DNA of 64,000 nt. It comes from an uncultured Pelagibacteraceae bacterium. Lineage in GTDB: Bacteria > Pseudomonadota > Alphaproteobacteria > Pelagibacterales > Pelagibacteraceae. The stretch's first letter is position 1. Each line of letters opens with the position of its first letter. The DNA lies in NCBI GenBank assembly GCA_902607945.1, contig CACLMD010000001.1:24272-88271 (forward strand), written 5' to 3'. A program made the position numbers and the translations under genes. Below, piece by piece: positions 1-10,640 of this stretch. Under the pieces are notes generated by a model. The model was not told where the DNA came from and made no database searches. It worked only from the letters and a program-made list of their open reading frames with translations.

Positions 1-1071
1 CAAAATAATAATAAAGATAGAAGTCAACCTAAATATAAAGGAGCTGGTGACATTTTTGAAATTTTTTCAAAAAGCGTTGTTTATATAGGTAATAGAAAGA
101 ATAATAGAATAAATGGAGTAGGTTCTGGATTTATAATAAGTCAACAAGGAAAATTAAAAATTATAACTAATTGGCATGTCATAGATGGAGCTGATAGCTT
201 AAGTGTTTGGATTGAACCAGACAAAGAAGTTGATGAAAATTTTTTAATTACAAAAATTGATTCATATTCTGCCAAATTAATTAAGGTAAATAAAACAAAA
301 GATTTAGCGATGCTTGAGGTTGAAGAATTACCGATAAAAATAGAACCAGTTACTTATGGAAAATTTTCTAAAAAATTAATTGGAAAAAATGCCTATGCTA
401 TTGGTCACCCTAAGGGACATTTATGGACTTTTACACAAGGAATGATAAGTCAAGTAAGACCAAATTATAAGTGGCCTTATAAAGGATCAAGACACCAGGC
501 AGATGTGATTCAAATACAAGTCCCAATTAACCCTGGTAATTCTGGTGGACCTCTATTTAATGAAAATAAAGAATTAATAGGTGTAAATACTTTTACAAGT
601 GATGGAGAAAATTTGAATTTTGCTATAGCTATTAGTGATGTAGTCAAATTTATTAATGAGAAACCAAAACCATTAAAAAAGAAAAAAAGTAAATATATTC
701 AAAAAAAAGAAAAAGGTAATACTTGGATAAAGAAAAAGAAAAAGAAAAACTCTGAAAAAGGATCGATTGATTTATCTAATGCAAAAGAAGTTGATTTAAA
801 TAAAAATGGAATAATAGATACATGGTTAATAGACGATAATAATAACGGAATTTATGAAAAAGCTTATCATGATCAAAATGAAGATGGAATAATTGAAGTT
901 GTTGGAATAGACAAAAATGAAGATGATAATTTTGAAATAATCTTAATTGACACTAATAATAATGGTAATCCTGATGAGGCAGAAATTGATGATAATGAAG
1001 ATGGTAAAACTGATGTAATAGCCTATGACTTCAATGAAGATGGAGAATGGGATAAGTTTGAAAACGTCTAA
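1..1071 (+). CDS. Trypsin-like (S1C/DegP-like) serine protease with C-terminal acidic DxNxDG repeats; 5' end truncated by window edge
   Basis: Frame 1 is open from base 1; the listed ORF starts at an internal Met (310). Triad motifs: ITNWHV (His), DLAMLEV (Asp), NPGNSGGPL (Ser). Lys-rich linker, then 7 x 13-aa repeats. Confidence 0.85.
   Translation, partial: QNNNKDRSQPKYKGAGDIFEIFSKSVVYIGNRKNNRINGVGSGFIISQQGKLKIITNWHVIDGADSLSVWIEPDKEVDENFLITKIDSYSAKLIKVNKTKDLAMLEVEELPIKIEPVTYGKFSKKLIGKNAYAIGHPKGHLWTFTQGMISQVRPNYKWPYKGSRHQADVIQIQVPINPGNSGGPLFNENKELIGVNTFTSDGENLNFAIAISDVVKFINEKPKPLKKKKSKYIQKKEKGNTWIKKKKKKNSEKGSIDLSNAKEVDLNKNGIIDTWLIDDNNNGIYEKAYHDQNEDGIIEVVGIDKNEDDNFEIILIDTNNNGNPDEAEIDDNEDGKTDVIAYDFNEDGEWDKFENV
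790..1062 (+). repeat. Seven tandem 13-residue (39-bp) EF-hand-loop-like repeats within the protease CDS
   Basis: VDLNKNGIIDTWL/IDDNNNGIYEKAY/HDQNEDGIIEVVG/IDKNEDDNFEIIL/IDTNNNGNPDEAE/IDDNEDGKTDVIA/YDFNEDGEWDKFE, no indels. Confidence 0.9.
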
Positions 1072-1072
1072 C

Positions 1073-1537
1073 TTATTTTTGATCTACAGTAATTTTAATT
1101 TTCATAATTTTATCTTCTAAATTTTTGATTGCTTCCATTATTTCTTTTTTTTCTAATTTTGAAATATCTATTCCTCGATCACTTTTTTGATCCTCAGCTA
1201 ACTTTACAACTTCTATCAATTTTCCATGTAAGATTGTTGATTTAACAAGTAATTCATCAATATCATTATTTTTATGAGAACTTGAATTTTCAAATTCATT
1301 AATCACTATATATTCATGCGCATCATATAGTGGTGGTGCTTTACCTTTTTTAATACAAGCTAAATCAAGTTTAATAGAGTCGTTATGATCAATTTGTTGT
1401 TGTAGATCGGGATTACTACATTTTCTTAAATATGAAGAGCCTTTACCAATGGCCTCTTGAATTTCTTCTTCATTTAATATCTTTAAAACCTGCATAATCC
1501 CATTCTCAATAGATGCTGTTTTTCTGATTTTAGCCAT
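1073..1537 (-). CDS. Hypothetical protein, possibly a phage CII-like/HTH regulator
   Basis: 154-aa ORF; N-terminal layout ...ALGKGSSYLRK.NPD...I....SIKLDLACIKKG loosely resembles CII-type regulators. Confidence 0.5.
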   Translation of the reverse strand: MAKIRKTASIENGIMQVLKILNEEEIQEAIGKGSSYLRKCSNPDLQQQIDHNDSIKLDLACIKKGKAPPLYDAHEYIVINEFENSSSHKNNDIDELLVKSTILHGKLIEVVKLAEDQKSDRGIDISKLEKKEIMEAIKNLEDKIMKIKITVDQK

Positions 1538-1588
1538 AATATTAATTCTTTAATTTACATCTTTATTATAAATAATTAAATTAAATTT

Positions 1589-3079
1589 GTGAAAATTAAA
1601 AATATAATTAGATTTATTTTGTTTTTATTAGTGTTGAATAAGGCACTCTTTTTTTCATCAATCTCATTTTCAGATGAGTACATCTGTGAAAATAAAACAA
1701 TAGATTATCTAATCAATAACGACCCTAGGAATACAGAGTATAATGAGACAAGAAATGATGCTGGAATTCATTTTGATTTTGATTGGAATGGAAAAGATTT
1801 AATAATTATTAAAAGAAATAAAAAAAATTATCCAATAGTGAGATATTCGTTATTTGATAGTAAAAATTTTGAAACTTCAAAAACAGCTATAATAAAAATA
1901 AATAATCAAGATTTATCTAAACTATCGGATAACGAGTTAACAAAACTTACTTATTTAAGTGGTGAAAATAATTATGAAATTGATAATGGTAAATCTATTT
2001 CAATTTTATCAAGACCTTACAAATTTAATAATTTTAAATTAGAAAACTTTGACATTTTAAGTATTCAAAATATCGATACAAATATTGGTATATTAGAAAT
2101 GTCATTTAATTCTAAATTTACAAATGTTAGAAAAGACTTGCTTAAAACTTTAAAAGGAACAGATCTCTTTAGCGATCAATTAATAAATATATGTCGTGAA
2201 GCTAGAGATAAAAATAATTGGCCTTTAGAAACAGTTAAATTTGAAGAATTTAGATATGATGCAGATGTTAGAGAGGGATTAAAAAATAAAGAAATTCTAG
2301 TAAATCCTGTTTTTCAAATTACTATTGATGATGATTTGTTAAGAACTCTAAGAACAGAAAAAGGAGTTGGTTTTTTTAGGCAGTCGTTCGATTTTAGGAA
2401 CTTTCCTTTTGATACTCAAAAACTTATCATAAGAATTAAAACTGGAGTTAAAAATTTTACAAATCGTAATTTTGAAAATGATAAAGACATTGGTACTATC
2501 ACTTTTATTTCCCCAAAGTCTGGTGTATTTGTTAATCTAGAAAATTTTATAAAACCTGAGGTAAATAAACTTAAGGCTTGGAAAATTCCTAATAATGGTA
2601 TTTCTGTAAAAAGTAAAGTTTTATACGGTAATGAATGGAATATTTATAATCAAGAAATTGAGGATGTTGAAGAAAATGTTTTAGATATTGAAATTATAAT
2701 ACAGAGAAATTTTGCACATTATTTATGGAAGATAATGTTACCAGTTTTTTTAATCCTTTGTGTTGCTTGGTATGTTCTTTGGATACCTACAGAAAAATAT
2801 GAAGTAAGATTAAATACTTCTATAATAGCTTTGTTGGCTTTAATTGCTTACAATTTTGTTTTTCAAGATGATATTCCAAAACTGCAGTATTTAACTGATA
2901 TGGATAGATTTATATTATTATCATATATATTTTGTTGTATTCCTGTTTTTTTAAGTATCGCCTTTAGCAAATTCATATCTAAAAACCAAATTAAAGTGAT
3001 GAAAATAAATCGAATAATAAAAATTTGGGGGGGGATTATTTATCTTTTATTAACTGCACAAATATTTTATAGTTATTGA
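1589..3079 (+). CDS. Pentameric ligand-gated ion channel (Cys-loop receptor-like) homologue with N-terminal extension
   Basis: GTG start, signal-like N-terminus, FDFRNFPFDTQKLIIRI motif, then four TM segments with M1 Pro (KIMLPVFLILCVAWYVLW), M2 (EVRLNTSIIALLALIAYNFVF), M3 and M4. Confidence 0.8.
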   Translation: MKIKNIIRFILFLLVLNKALFFSSISFSDEYICENKTIDYLINNDPRNTEYNETRNDAGIHFDFDWNGKDLIIIKRNKKNYPIVRYSLFDSKNFETSKTAIIKINNQDLSKLSDNELTKLTYLSGENNYEIDNGKSISILSRPYKFNNFKLENFDILSIQNIDTNIGILEMSFNSKFTNVRKDLLKTLKGTDLFSDQLINICREARDKNNWPLETVKFEEFRYDADVREGLKNKEILVNPVFQITIDDDLLRTLRTEKGVGFFRQSFDFRNFPFDTQKLIIRIKTGVKNFTNRNFENDKDIGTITFISPKSGVFVNLENFIKPEVNKLKAWKIPNNGISVKSKVLYGNEWNIYNQEIEDVEENVLDIEIIIQRNFAHYLWKIMLPVFLILCVAWYVLWIPTEKYEVRLNTSIIALLALIAYNFVFQDDIPKLQYLTDMDRFILLSYIFCCIPVFLSIAFSKFISKNQIKVMKINRIIKIWGGIIYLLLTAQIFYSY

Positions 3080-3080
3080 T

Positions 3081-3443
3081 ATGAACTTTGGACAATCAAT
3101 ATCTTACTGTTTTTCAAACTATTTTAATTTTAATGGTCGTGGATCAAGATCAGAATATTGGTGGTTTGTTTTGTTTTGTTTGATTTTAGAATTTGGAGGA
3201 AGTGTTTGGGATGCTTCAATGGGTGATACAAGCGGCAACGGATTTATGTACTGGATTGCTGTAGCTGCAACTTTTTTTCCAAGTATAGCTGCTGCTGCTA
3301 GAAGACTACATGATGTTAATAAATCAGGATGGTGGCAACTAATTGCATTTACTATTATAGGATTGATACCATTAATCATTTGGCTAGCTAGTGTTGGTGA
3401 AAAAAAGAAAAATAAATACGGTCAACCAATTAAACTAAGGTAG
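3081..3443 (+). CDS. DUF805 family membrane protein
   Basis: YFNFNGRGSRSEYWWFVLF...AAARRLHDVNKSGWWQL is the DUF805 signature. Confidence 0.9.
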   Translation: MNFGQSISYCFSNYFNFNGRGSRSEYWWFVLFCLILEFGGSVWDASMGDTSGNGFMYWIAVAATFFPSIAAAARRLHDVNKSGWWQLIAFTIIGLIPLIIWLASVGEKKKNKYGQPIKLR

Positions 3444-3452
3444 ATAAAATAA

Positions 3453-3977
3453 TCAATTTCTAACTGATTTTCTAAATTCCCAAGGAAATTGGAATTCTGT
3501 TTGCCATAAACCAAGTTTATTTGTTTTAGCATACTCTTCATCTTCAACAAACTTCTTAGAATATCTTCTATAAGCAAATGCATATCCACTTCTAACTAGA
3601 TATTTAGATAAACTCTCTTCTTTGACAAAACATTCTGCTAAAATTCTATTATATTGGTCAGCTTCGTCTTCTTTGATGCAGGAAACTATATTGTTATTTA
3701 TTTTTTCAATAAGAATAATTTTTGACCAATAACCACAATAAACTTTTACTTTATCAAAAGTACATTGCTGTTTTTTTCCACGATAATAAATCTCCGGTGA
3801 GTCTATCCCTGAAAATCTTATTTTATTACCACTAATTTTGATACTATCACCATCTGTTACAATAGCTTTGCCCGAGATAACATTGTTTTCATTAGATCTA
3901 ACGTCATTATAAGTTAGAAAAAAAAATATTAGACAGGTGCTAATAGCTAAAAAGAGCTTTATTTTGCTTAAATACAT
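3453..3977 (-). CDS. Thermonuclease (SNase-like) family protein with signal peptide
   Basis: VTDGDSIKISGNKIRFSGIDSPE; hydrophobic N-terminus; start overlaps the MATE 3' end. Confidence 0.85.
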   Translation of the reverse strand: MYLSKIKLFLAISTCLIFFFLTYNDVRSNENNVISGKAIVTDGDSIKISGNKIRFSGIDSPEIYYRGKKQQCTFDKVKVYCGYWSKIILIEKINNNIVSCIKEDEADQYNRILAECFVKEESLSKYLVRSGYAFAYRRYSKKFVEDEEYAKTNKLGLWQTEFQFPWEFRKSVRN

Positions 3978-5310
3978 TGTTTAAAAAATAACCAATAAAT
4001 ATTAATAGCGCAATTCCCATTAACCAATTGGTGACCATTATTGTGTAAAAAATATCCTCATAATCCCCTCCTCTAATATTAATTACATACCACAGGCTCA
4101 AAAAAGGAAACGCTGTTAATCTCATTATACTTAAATAAAGACTATAAAGAGGTTTTTTAACCGCTTGAAATACAGCTGTAGTAATAAAAAATGCTGGGTA
4201 TATAGGCCCTATTAATGCTGCTACTTTTAAATAGATAGCACCGTGTTTTATAGCTTCTTGATTGTCTGTAAATAAAGATACAAAAAACTCTGCACCAAAA
4301 AATAATATTATTCCTGCTACTATCATAAAAGAACATCCAAAAAACAAAGCTTTAGTGTACAATTCTCTTATTCTATCAAAGGCTTTAGCTCCGAAGTTTT
4401 GACCTCCTATAGATAGAACAGCAGTATTTAAACCAATAACTGGTAATAAAAAAACTTGTTCAACTCTTAAAGCAGCACCGTATCCTGCAGTAGCTAAATC
4501 ACCAAACTGACCAATGAAATATAAGATATTAAATATACCAACTCCAATAAACAACATGCTAAACATAACAGGGACCGACTGCCTTGTTAAAGGATTTAAA
4601 TATTTAAACTTAGGAATAAAACATACTAATTTTAAGTATTCTCTAATTTTACAATTATTAACTTTATAGGCTAAATAAATTGTTCCGATCAGTTGCGAAA
4701 TTACCGTTGCTATAGCAAGTCCAGCTATACCAAAAGCAGGAATTATTCCATATCCCCATATAAAAAGAGGGTTTAAAAAAATATTTAAGAAAAAACTAAA
4801 TATTAAAACATTTCTATAACTTTTAGTGTCACCTTGAGCATTTAAGGTTCCATTCAAAGAAATCTGAATTAAAACAATGAAAGTTCCATAGAATATGATG
4901 TCCAAATATTCTCTAGTTAATTTTATTCCATCAGCGTCTGATCCCATAATACCTAGAAGATAATCTGATGCATTTAAACCAAAAATTGTTACCAATACTG
5001 AAATTACTAAAGCAAAAATTAAAGATTGTGCAATATACATAGATGCAACTCTCTCTTTTTTTTCACCGATGGAATTACCAATCATTGCATTAGTAGCAGC
5101 ACCTATTCCAACTCCAACAGCAATTATAGTAAAGTAAATTGGAAATGACTTAGCTATTGCACCTATTGCTTCTGCTGAGATTTTTCCTGCAAACCAAGTA
5201 TCAACTAGATTATAAAATGTTTGAAAAAGAGATCCTACACTTGCAGGTATTGTGACTTTACGAAGTAAAAACCATATTGGATCTTTAGTAAGCTTGTATG
5301 AAGTAGACAA
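3940..5310 (-). CDS. MATE family efflux transporter
   Basis: 456-aa polytopic protein; IPASVGSLFQTFYNLVDTWFAGKI N-terminus. Confidence 0.9.
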   Translation of the reverse strand: MSTSYKLTKDPIWFLLRKVTIPASVGSLFQTFYNLVDTWFAGKISAEAIGAIAKSFPIYFTIIAVGVGIGAATNAMIGNSIGEKKERVASMYIAQSLIFALVISVLVTIFGLNASDYLLGIMGSDADGIKLTREYLDIIFYGTFIVLIQISLNGTLNAQGDTKSYRNVLIFSFFLNIFLNPLFIWGYGIIPAFGIAGLAIATVISQLIGTIYLAYKVNNCKIREYLKLVCFIPKFKYLNPLTRQSVPVMFSMLFIGVGIFNILYFIGQFGDLATAGYGAALRVEQVFLLPVIGLNTAVLSIGGQNFGAKAFDRIRELYTKALFFGCSFMIVAGIILFFGAEFFVSLFTDNQEAIKHGAIYLKVAALIGPIYPAFFITTAVFQAVKKPLYSLYLSIMRLTAFPFLSLWYVINIRGGDYEDIFYTIMVTNWLMGIALLIFIGYFLNNVFKQNKALFSY

Positions 5311-5318
5311 AAATATCC

Positions 5319-6227
5319 TTATTTAAATTCTTTTTGAAAAATATATTTTTTTCCAGATTGTTTTGCTTTGTATACCTGACTTTGTCTCATTCTAAAACGT
5401 GATTTTTGTGACTCAGTTAAGTTGTTATGGCAGTTTGGACAGGAAACCCCTTCTTCAAATTTTTTAGATCTTTTGTCTTTTGTTGAAATTGGCTCTCTAC
5501 ACCCACTACAAATAGAATATGACCCTATTTTTAAACCGTGTTTAAGGCTAATTCTGTTATCAAAAACAAAACACTCACCCTTCCACAAGCTTTCTTTTTT
5601 CTTAATTTTTTTGAGATAATTTAAGATCCCACCATTTAGTTGATATATATTTTTGAAACCCTTCTTTTTTAGATATGCTGAAGTTTTTTCACAACGTATT
5701 CCTCCAGTACAAAACATTGCCACAGGTTTGTTTTTTTTTAGTTTATTTAAGTATTTAGGAAAATCTTTAAAATTATTAACATTTGGATTTACTGATTTTT
5801 TGAATGTTCCAACTTTGTATTCAAATGGTTTTCTAGTATCAATAATGTGTGTGTCTTTATCTTTAATTAGTTTATTCCATTCTTTTGGATCTAAATGAGA
5901 TTTAATATTTCTTTTTTTAGAATCTAATATGAAATTCATTGGAACAACTTCCTTTTTAATTTTTACTTTGGGTTTATGAAATGGTTGGAATTTAGATTTA
6001 GACTCGTTGTTATTATCAAAGTATTTAAATGAAAATAAAAATTTAAGTCTTTTAATTGTTTTATCTATATCTTTGATATGACCAGAAATAGTCCCGTTTA
6101 ATCCTTCTTTAGCAATGATTATAGTTCCTCTTATATTATTTGATGTAAGAAATTTTTGTAGAAGAGCTTTGTTTTTTTTTAAAGATTTAATCTTAATAAA
6201 TTTATAAAAGCCAAAAACTTTAAACAT
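5319..6227 (-). CDS. trhO: tRNA uridine(34) hydroxylase (rhodanese-related, YceA/TrhO)
   Basis: FCTGGIRCEKTSAYLKKKGF rhodanese loop; C-terminal Cys-rich motif CSGCREP...CPNCH. Confidence 0.88.
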   Translation of the reverse strand: MFKVFGFYKFIKIKSLKKNKALLQKFLTSNNIRGTIIIAKEGLNGTISGHIKDIDKTIKRLKFLFSFKYFDNNNESKSKFQPFHKPKVKIKKEVVPMNFILDSKKRNIKSHLDPKEWNKLIKDKDTHIIDTRKPFEYKVGTFKKSVNPNVNNFKDFPKYLNKLKKNKPVAMFCTGGIRCEKTSAYLKKKGFKNIYQLNGGILNYLKKIKKKESLWKGECFVFDNRISLKHGLKIGSYSICSGCREPISTKDKRSKKFEEGVSCPNCHNNLTESQKSRFRMRQSQVYKAKQSGKKYIFQKEFK

Positions 6228-6877
6228 TATAAAACTCTACAAATAGTCATTCCATCACCCAATGGTATAATAATTTGTTCTACTCTTTTATCTTCTGATA
6301 CAAATTTATTAAATTCTCTAATAGAGACTGTAAATTCATCGTTATTTTTTTCATCAACTACTTCACCGTGCCATAAAACATTATCTATTATAATTAACCC
6401 TCCTTGATTAAGCATTCTTAAAGATTTTTCATAATATTCTTTATAATTCATTTTATCTGCATCTATAAAAACCATATCAAATTTTTTATCTTTTAATTCT
6501 TCTAAACTCTTAAGTGCTGGTTTAATTATGGTTTTAATTTTATGAGATTGATTTGCTTTTTTAAAAAAGCTTAGTGCTATTTTATTAGTTTCATCATTTT
6601 TATCTAATGCAATTAATTTTCCATCATCTGGTAAAGCAAGTGAAATTGAAAGTGCACTAAGTCCTGTAAAAGTTCCTATTTCAAGTACATTTTTAATATT
6701 AGAAACCTTTATCATTAAATGTAGAAACTGACACTGAGTAGGATCAACTTGCATTCTTTTAATGTCTCCCAGTGATTTATTGTAATTAATTATTTCTTCT
6801 TGAACTGGATTTAGCTTTAGACCAAAATCATTAATATAATTTTGTAATTTCTCGGTAATATCAAGGTTTGCACCCAT
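6227..6877 (-). CDS. O-methyltransferase (SAM-dependent, CCoAOMT-like)
   Basis: VLEIGTFTGLSALSIS; MVFIDADKMNYKEYYE; IIIDNVLWHGEV. Confidence 0.88.
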   Translation of the reverse strand: MGANLDITEKLQNYINDFGLKLNPVQEEIINYNKSLGDIKRMQVDPTQCQFLHLMIKVSNIKNVLEIGTFTGLSALSISLALPDDGKLIALDKNDETNKIALSFFKKANQSHKIKTIIKPALKSLEELKDKKFDMVFIDADKMNYKEYYEKSLRMLNQGGLIIIDNVLWHGEVVDEKNNDEFTVSIREFNKFVSEDKRVEQIIIPLGDGMTICRVL

Positions 6878-6881
6878 TGAG

Positions 6882-8357
6882 TTAAAGCTTTTTCTTTAAT
6901 ATCTCATTTATTAATTGAGGATTAGCTTTACCACCAGACGCTTTCATTGCCTGTCCAACAAAAAATCCAAATAGTTTTTCCTTACCTTGTTTATATTCAA
7001 TGGCTTTATCTCTGTTGTCATTAATAATCTTATCTATTAGAGCCTCTAGTGCTTTGGGATCACTTTGTTGTTTCAATCCTTTTTCTTCAACAATTTTTTG
7101 AGGGTCCTGATCTCCATCCATCATTAATTCAAATACTGTTTTAGCTATTTTTCCTGAGATTGTTCCATTTTTAATTAAGTTCACTAGTATTGCCAAATTC
7201 TTTGCACTTATAGGACTTTGAGAGATTTCCAAATTTTTATTATTTAAAACAGCAAACAACTCACCAGTAATCCAGTTGACTGCTAATTTTATATCCTTAT
7301 TTTTTCCCATCTTAGTCACAACTTCTTCAAAATATTTTGCTGTTTCAATATCTGAGACTAAAATATTTGCTTCATATGATGATAGTTTAAACTCTTCTAT
7401 AAATCTCTTCTTTTTATCATCTGGTAATTCAGGTATATCAGTTTTAAGTAGATTTATGAATTCATCGGAAACTTCTAATGGTAATAAGTCTGGATCTGGA
7501 AAATATCTATAATCATGAGCATCTTCCTTTGATCTCATAGATCTTGTTTCATTTTTTTTTGTGTCAAATAATCTTGTTTCTTGATCAATTGATTTGCCTT
7601 CTTCTATTAAATCAACTTGTCTATTAGCTTCATATTCAATAGCCATTTGCATAAATTTAATTGAGTTTACATTTTTGATTTCACATCTTGTTCCAAATTC
7701 TTTTGATCCCTTTGTTCTAACTGAAACATTTACATCAGCTCTTAATGATCCTTCTTGCATATTTCCATCACATGTATCTAAATATCTCATTATTGATCTT
7801 AGTTTCTTAATATACACACTCACTTCATCAGGAGATCTTAGATCAGGTTTGCTTACTATTTCCATTAAAGCTACTCCAGATCTATTTAAATCTACAAAAG
7901 TATTTTGTGGGTCTAGATCATGAATACTTTTTCCTGCATCCTGTTCTAAATGCAATCTTTCTATGCCAACTTCTTTCTGACCTTCGGGCATATCTAAAAT
8001 AACTTTACCCTCTCCTACTATTGGATCTTTAAATTGAGAAATTTGATACCCTTGAGGTAAATCTGCATAAAAATAATTTTTTCTATCAAATACTGAACGA
8101 TTATTGATTTTTGCTTTAAGACCAATGCCAGTTTTAATTGCTTGTTTTATACAAAATTCATTTATTACAGGTAGCATTCCTGGAAATGCTGCATCAACTA
8201 AGCTTACTTGGGTATTTGGTTCAGCACCAAATTTAGTTGACGATGTTGAAAATAATTTTGATTCTGAGGTGACTTGTGCATGTACTTCTAATCCAATTAC
8301 AACCTCATATTGATTATCTTTTCTGTTAATTAGATATTCTGATTTATTTTTACTCAT
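6882..8357 (-). CDS. gatB: Asp-tRNA(Asn)/Glu-tRNA(Gln) amidotransferase subunit B
   Basis: [21 protein letters not shown]; full-length; downstream of gatA. Confidence 0.97.
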   Translation of the reverse strand: MSKNKSEYLINRKDNQYEVVIGLEVHAQVTSESKLFSTSSTKFGAEPNTQVSLVDAAFPGMLPVINEFCIKQAIKTGIGLKAKINNRSVFDRKNYFYADLPQGYQISQFKDPIVGEGKVILDMPEGQKEVGIERLHLEQDAGKSIHDLDPQNTFVDLNRSGVALMEIVSKPDLRSPDEVSVYIKKLRSIMRYLDTCDGNMQEGSLRADVNVSVRTKGSKEFGTRCEIKNVNSIKFMQMAIEYEANRQVDLIEEGKSIDQETRLFDTKKNETRSMRSKEDAHDYRYFPDPDLLPLEVSDEFINLLKTDIPELPDDKKKRFIEEFKLSSYEANILVSDIETAKYFEEVVTKMGKNKDIKLAVNWITGELFAVLNNKNLEISQSPISAKNLAILVNLIKNGTISGKIAKTVFELMMDGDQDPQKIVEEKGLKQQSDPKALEALIDKIINDNRDKAIEYKQGKEKLFGFFVGQAMKASGGKANPQLINEILKKKL

Positions 8358-9814
8358 TTAATCCACCAATCAGTTATCTTATTTTTAAAATTAATCTTTT
8401 CTTCCATTGCATATGCAATGTTTAGTATATTTTGTTCATCAAAAGCTTTACCAATTATTTGTAAACCTAATGGATATCCTTTGGCATCATGACCTGCTGG
8501 AATAGAAATTCCAGGTAAACCAGCTAAATTAACTGGTACAGTAAAGATATCATTTAAATACATTGATACTGGATCATCTTTCTTCTCTCCGATTTTAAAT
8601 GCTGAGCTCGGTGTTGAAGGAGTTAATATTGCATCAACCTTTTTATATGCCTCATCAAAATCATTTTTAATCAATTTTCTAACTTTTTGAGCTTTAAGAT
8701 AATAAGCATCATAGTAACCAGATGACAAAACATAAGTTCCAATCATTATTCGTCTTTGAACTTCTGCACCAAAACCTTCTGACCTAGTTTTTTCATACAT
8801 TTCTGTAAGGTTCTCTCCTCCTTTAGCTCTAAATCCATATTTTACACCATCATATCTAGCTAAATTAGATGAGGCCTCTGCTGGTGCTACAATATAATAA
8901 GTTGGCAAGGCGTAACTTGTGTGAGGAAGTGATATATCTAATATTTCTGCTCCACAGTCTTTTGCATACTGAATACCTTTTTGCCAAAGTTCTTCAATTT
9001 CTTTTGGCATTCCATCAACTCTGTATTCTTTTGGTATTCCAATTTTTTTACCCTTAATATTTTTTGATAATTCTTTACTGTATTCATTTCTTTTAAAATC
9101 AATTGAAGTAGAATCTTTAGGATCATAGGTGCTAATTACTTCTTGAAGTAACGCACAATCTTTTACATTCTGCGCCATAGGACCTGCTTGATCTAGAGAT
9201 GATGCAAATGCAACTATACCGTATCGTGAACAACTTCCATAAGTTGGTTTAAGACCTACTGTTCCCGTAAAAGAAGCTGGTTGTCTAATTGAACCACCTG
9301 TGTCTGTTCCAATAGTTATTGGAGTTAATTGACCAGCAACTGCTGATGCTGAGCCTCCTGAAGAACCTCCAGGGACTAAATTTTTATCAATTGGATTTTG
9401 AACATTACCAAAGAAACTAGTTTCATTCGATGATCCCATTGCAAATTCATCACAATTTAGTTTTCCAAGAAGTATGGCTCCTTCATTCCAAATATTTTGT
9501 GTAACAGTAGACTCATAAGTAGGCACAAAATTATTCAAAATTTTACTTCCAGCAGTTGTGCGAATACTGTCTGTACAAAACAAATCTTTAACTGCCATAG
9601 GTATACCTGGTAACTTTAGTTGAAGATTGGGTTTTTGATCAAATTTTTTAGCTTTTTCTAATGCAGATGAATAATCTTCAGTAATGTATGCATTTAACTC
9701 TTTAGATTTTTCAGACCTATTAATAAAAGCTTTTGTAACTTCTTCTGAGGATAATTTTTTATCTTTTATGTTTTTAACTAATTCTGAAAGTGATTGTTTT
9801 GTAATATCTGACAT
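8354..9814 (-). CDS. gatA: Asp/Glu-tRNA amidotransferase subunit A
   Basis: Amidase signature [34 protein letters not shown]. Confidence 0.97.
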   Translation of the reverse strand: MSDITKQSLSELVKNIKDKKLSSEEVTKAFINRSEKSKELNAYITEDYSSALEKAKKFDQKPNLQLKLPGIPMAVKDLFCTDSIRTTAGSKILNNFVPTYESTVTQNIWNEGAILLGKLNCDEFAMGSSNETSFFGNVQNPIDKNLVPGGSSGGSASAVAGQLTPITIGTDTGGSIRQPASFTGTVGLKPTYGSCSRYGIVAFASSLDQAGPMAQNVKDCALLQEVISTYDPKDSTSIDFKRNEYSKELSKNIKGKKIGIPKEYRVDGMPKEIEELWQKGIQYAKDCGAEILDISLPHTSYALPTYYIVAPAEASSNLARYDGVKYGFRAKGGENLTEMYEKTRSEGFGAEVQRRIMIGTYVLSSGYYDAYYLKAQKVRKLIKNDFDEAYKKVDAILTPSTPSSAFKIGEKKDDPVSMYLNDIFTVPVNLAGLPGISIPAGHDAKGYPLGLQIIGKAFDEQNILNIAYAMEEKINFKNKITDWWIK

Positions 9815-10101
9815 TATTCAATAACCTTTGGTACAACAAAATAATCTTCATTATCTTGAGGTGAATTTTTTAATATTTGTTTACGAATATCTTCACTTTT
9901 AATCTCATCAGATCTTAATTTAAGAGTAGTTTCAGCAACAGATGTCAGGGGCACAACGTTGTCTGTTTTTAATTCATTAAGTTTTTCGATGAATTTGAAA
10001 ATTGAGTTTAAATCACCAGCTAATTTCTCTGCTTTTTGTTCATCAACTGATATCCTTGATAGTTTAGATATATGCTTTATTGTTTTAAGATCTATGCTCA
10101 T
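9814..10101 (-). CDS. gatC: Asp/Glu-tRNA amidotransferase subunit C
   Basis: [22 protein letters not shown]; internal Met (10101) preferred over listed start 10131. Confidence 0.9.
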   Translation of the reverse strand: MSIDLKTIKHISKLSRISVDEQKAEKLAGDLNSIFKFIEKLNELKTDNVVPLTSVAETTLKLRSDEIKSEDIRKQILKNSPQDNEDYFVVPKVIE

Positions 10102-10151
10102 ATGATATTTAAATATGACGCAAACTACCACTTAAGTTTAAATTATACAAT

Positions 10152-10607
10152 ATGATCACCTTAGAGGAATTCAAAAAAAAACAGTTAGATAAGTCTAGAT
10201 TAATAGGTTTAGATCTTGGCTCTAAAAGAATTGGTGTGTCGATATGTGATGAAAAACAATTAATTGCTACACCATTTAAAACTATTAATAGAACCACTGC
10301 TAAAGAGCTCATAAATGAACTTAAAATTATAATTGAAGAAAATAATATTAAAGGGATTATTATAGGAAATCCTCTGAATATGGATGGATCATCAAGTAGC
10401 TCGACTCAGTCTGTAAAAGATACCTCTGACAATATAGAAAAAAGTATTGATATACCTATTTGTCTGTGGGATGAAAGATTATCAACTGTTGGAGCTTTCA
10501 ATTTATCTAGTCAACTTGATGTTAATGTAAGTAAAAGAGAAAAAAAAATAGATGAAAATGCTGCTGCATTTATATTGCAAGGTGCAATAGATTTTTTAAA
10601 TAATTAA
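10152..10607 (+). CDS. ruvX: YqgF/RuvX Holliday-junction-resolvase-like protein
   Basis: LIGLDLGSKRIGVSICDE; GNPLNMDGS; WDERLSTVGA. Confidence 0.92.
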   Translation: MITLEEFKKKQLDKSRLIGLDLGSKRIGVSICDEKQLIATPFKTINRTTAKELINELKIIIEENNIKGIIIGNPLNMDGSSSSSTQSVKDTSDNIEKSIDIPICLWDERLSTVGAFNLSSQLDVNVSKREKKIDENAAAFILQGAIDFLNN

Positions 10608-10640
10608 TACTTGCTATTATAGAGGTTTATAGTTATAGAG

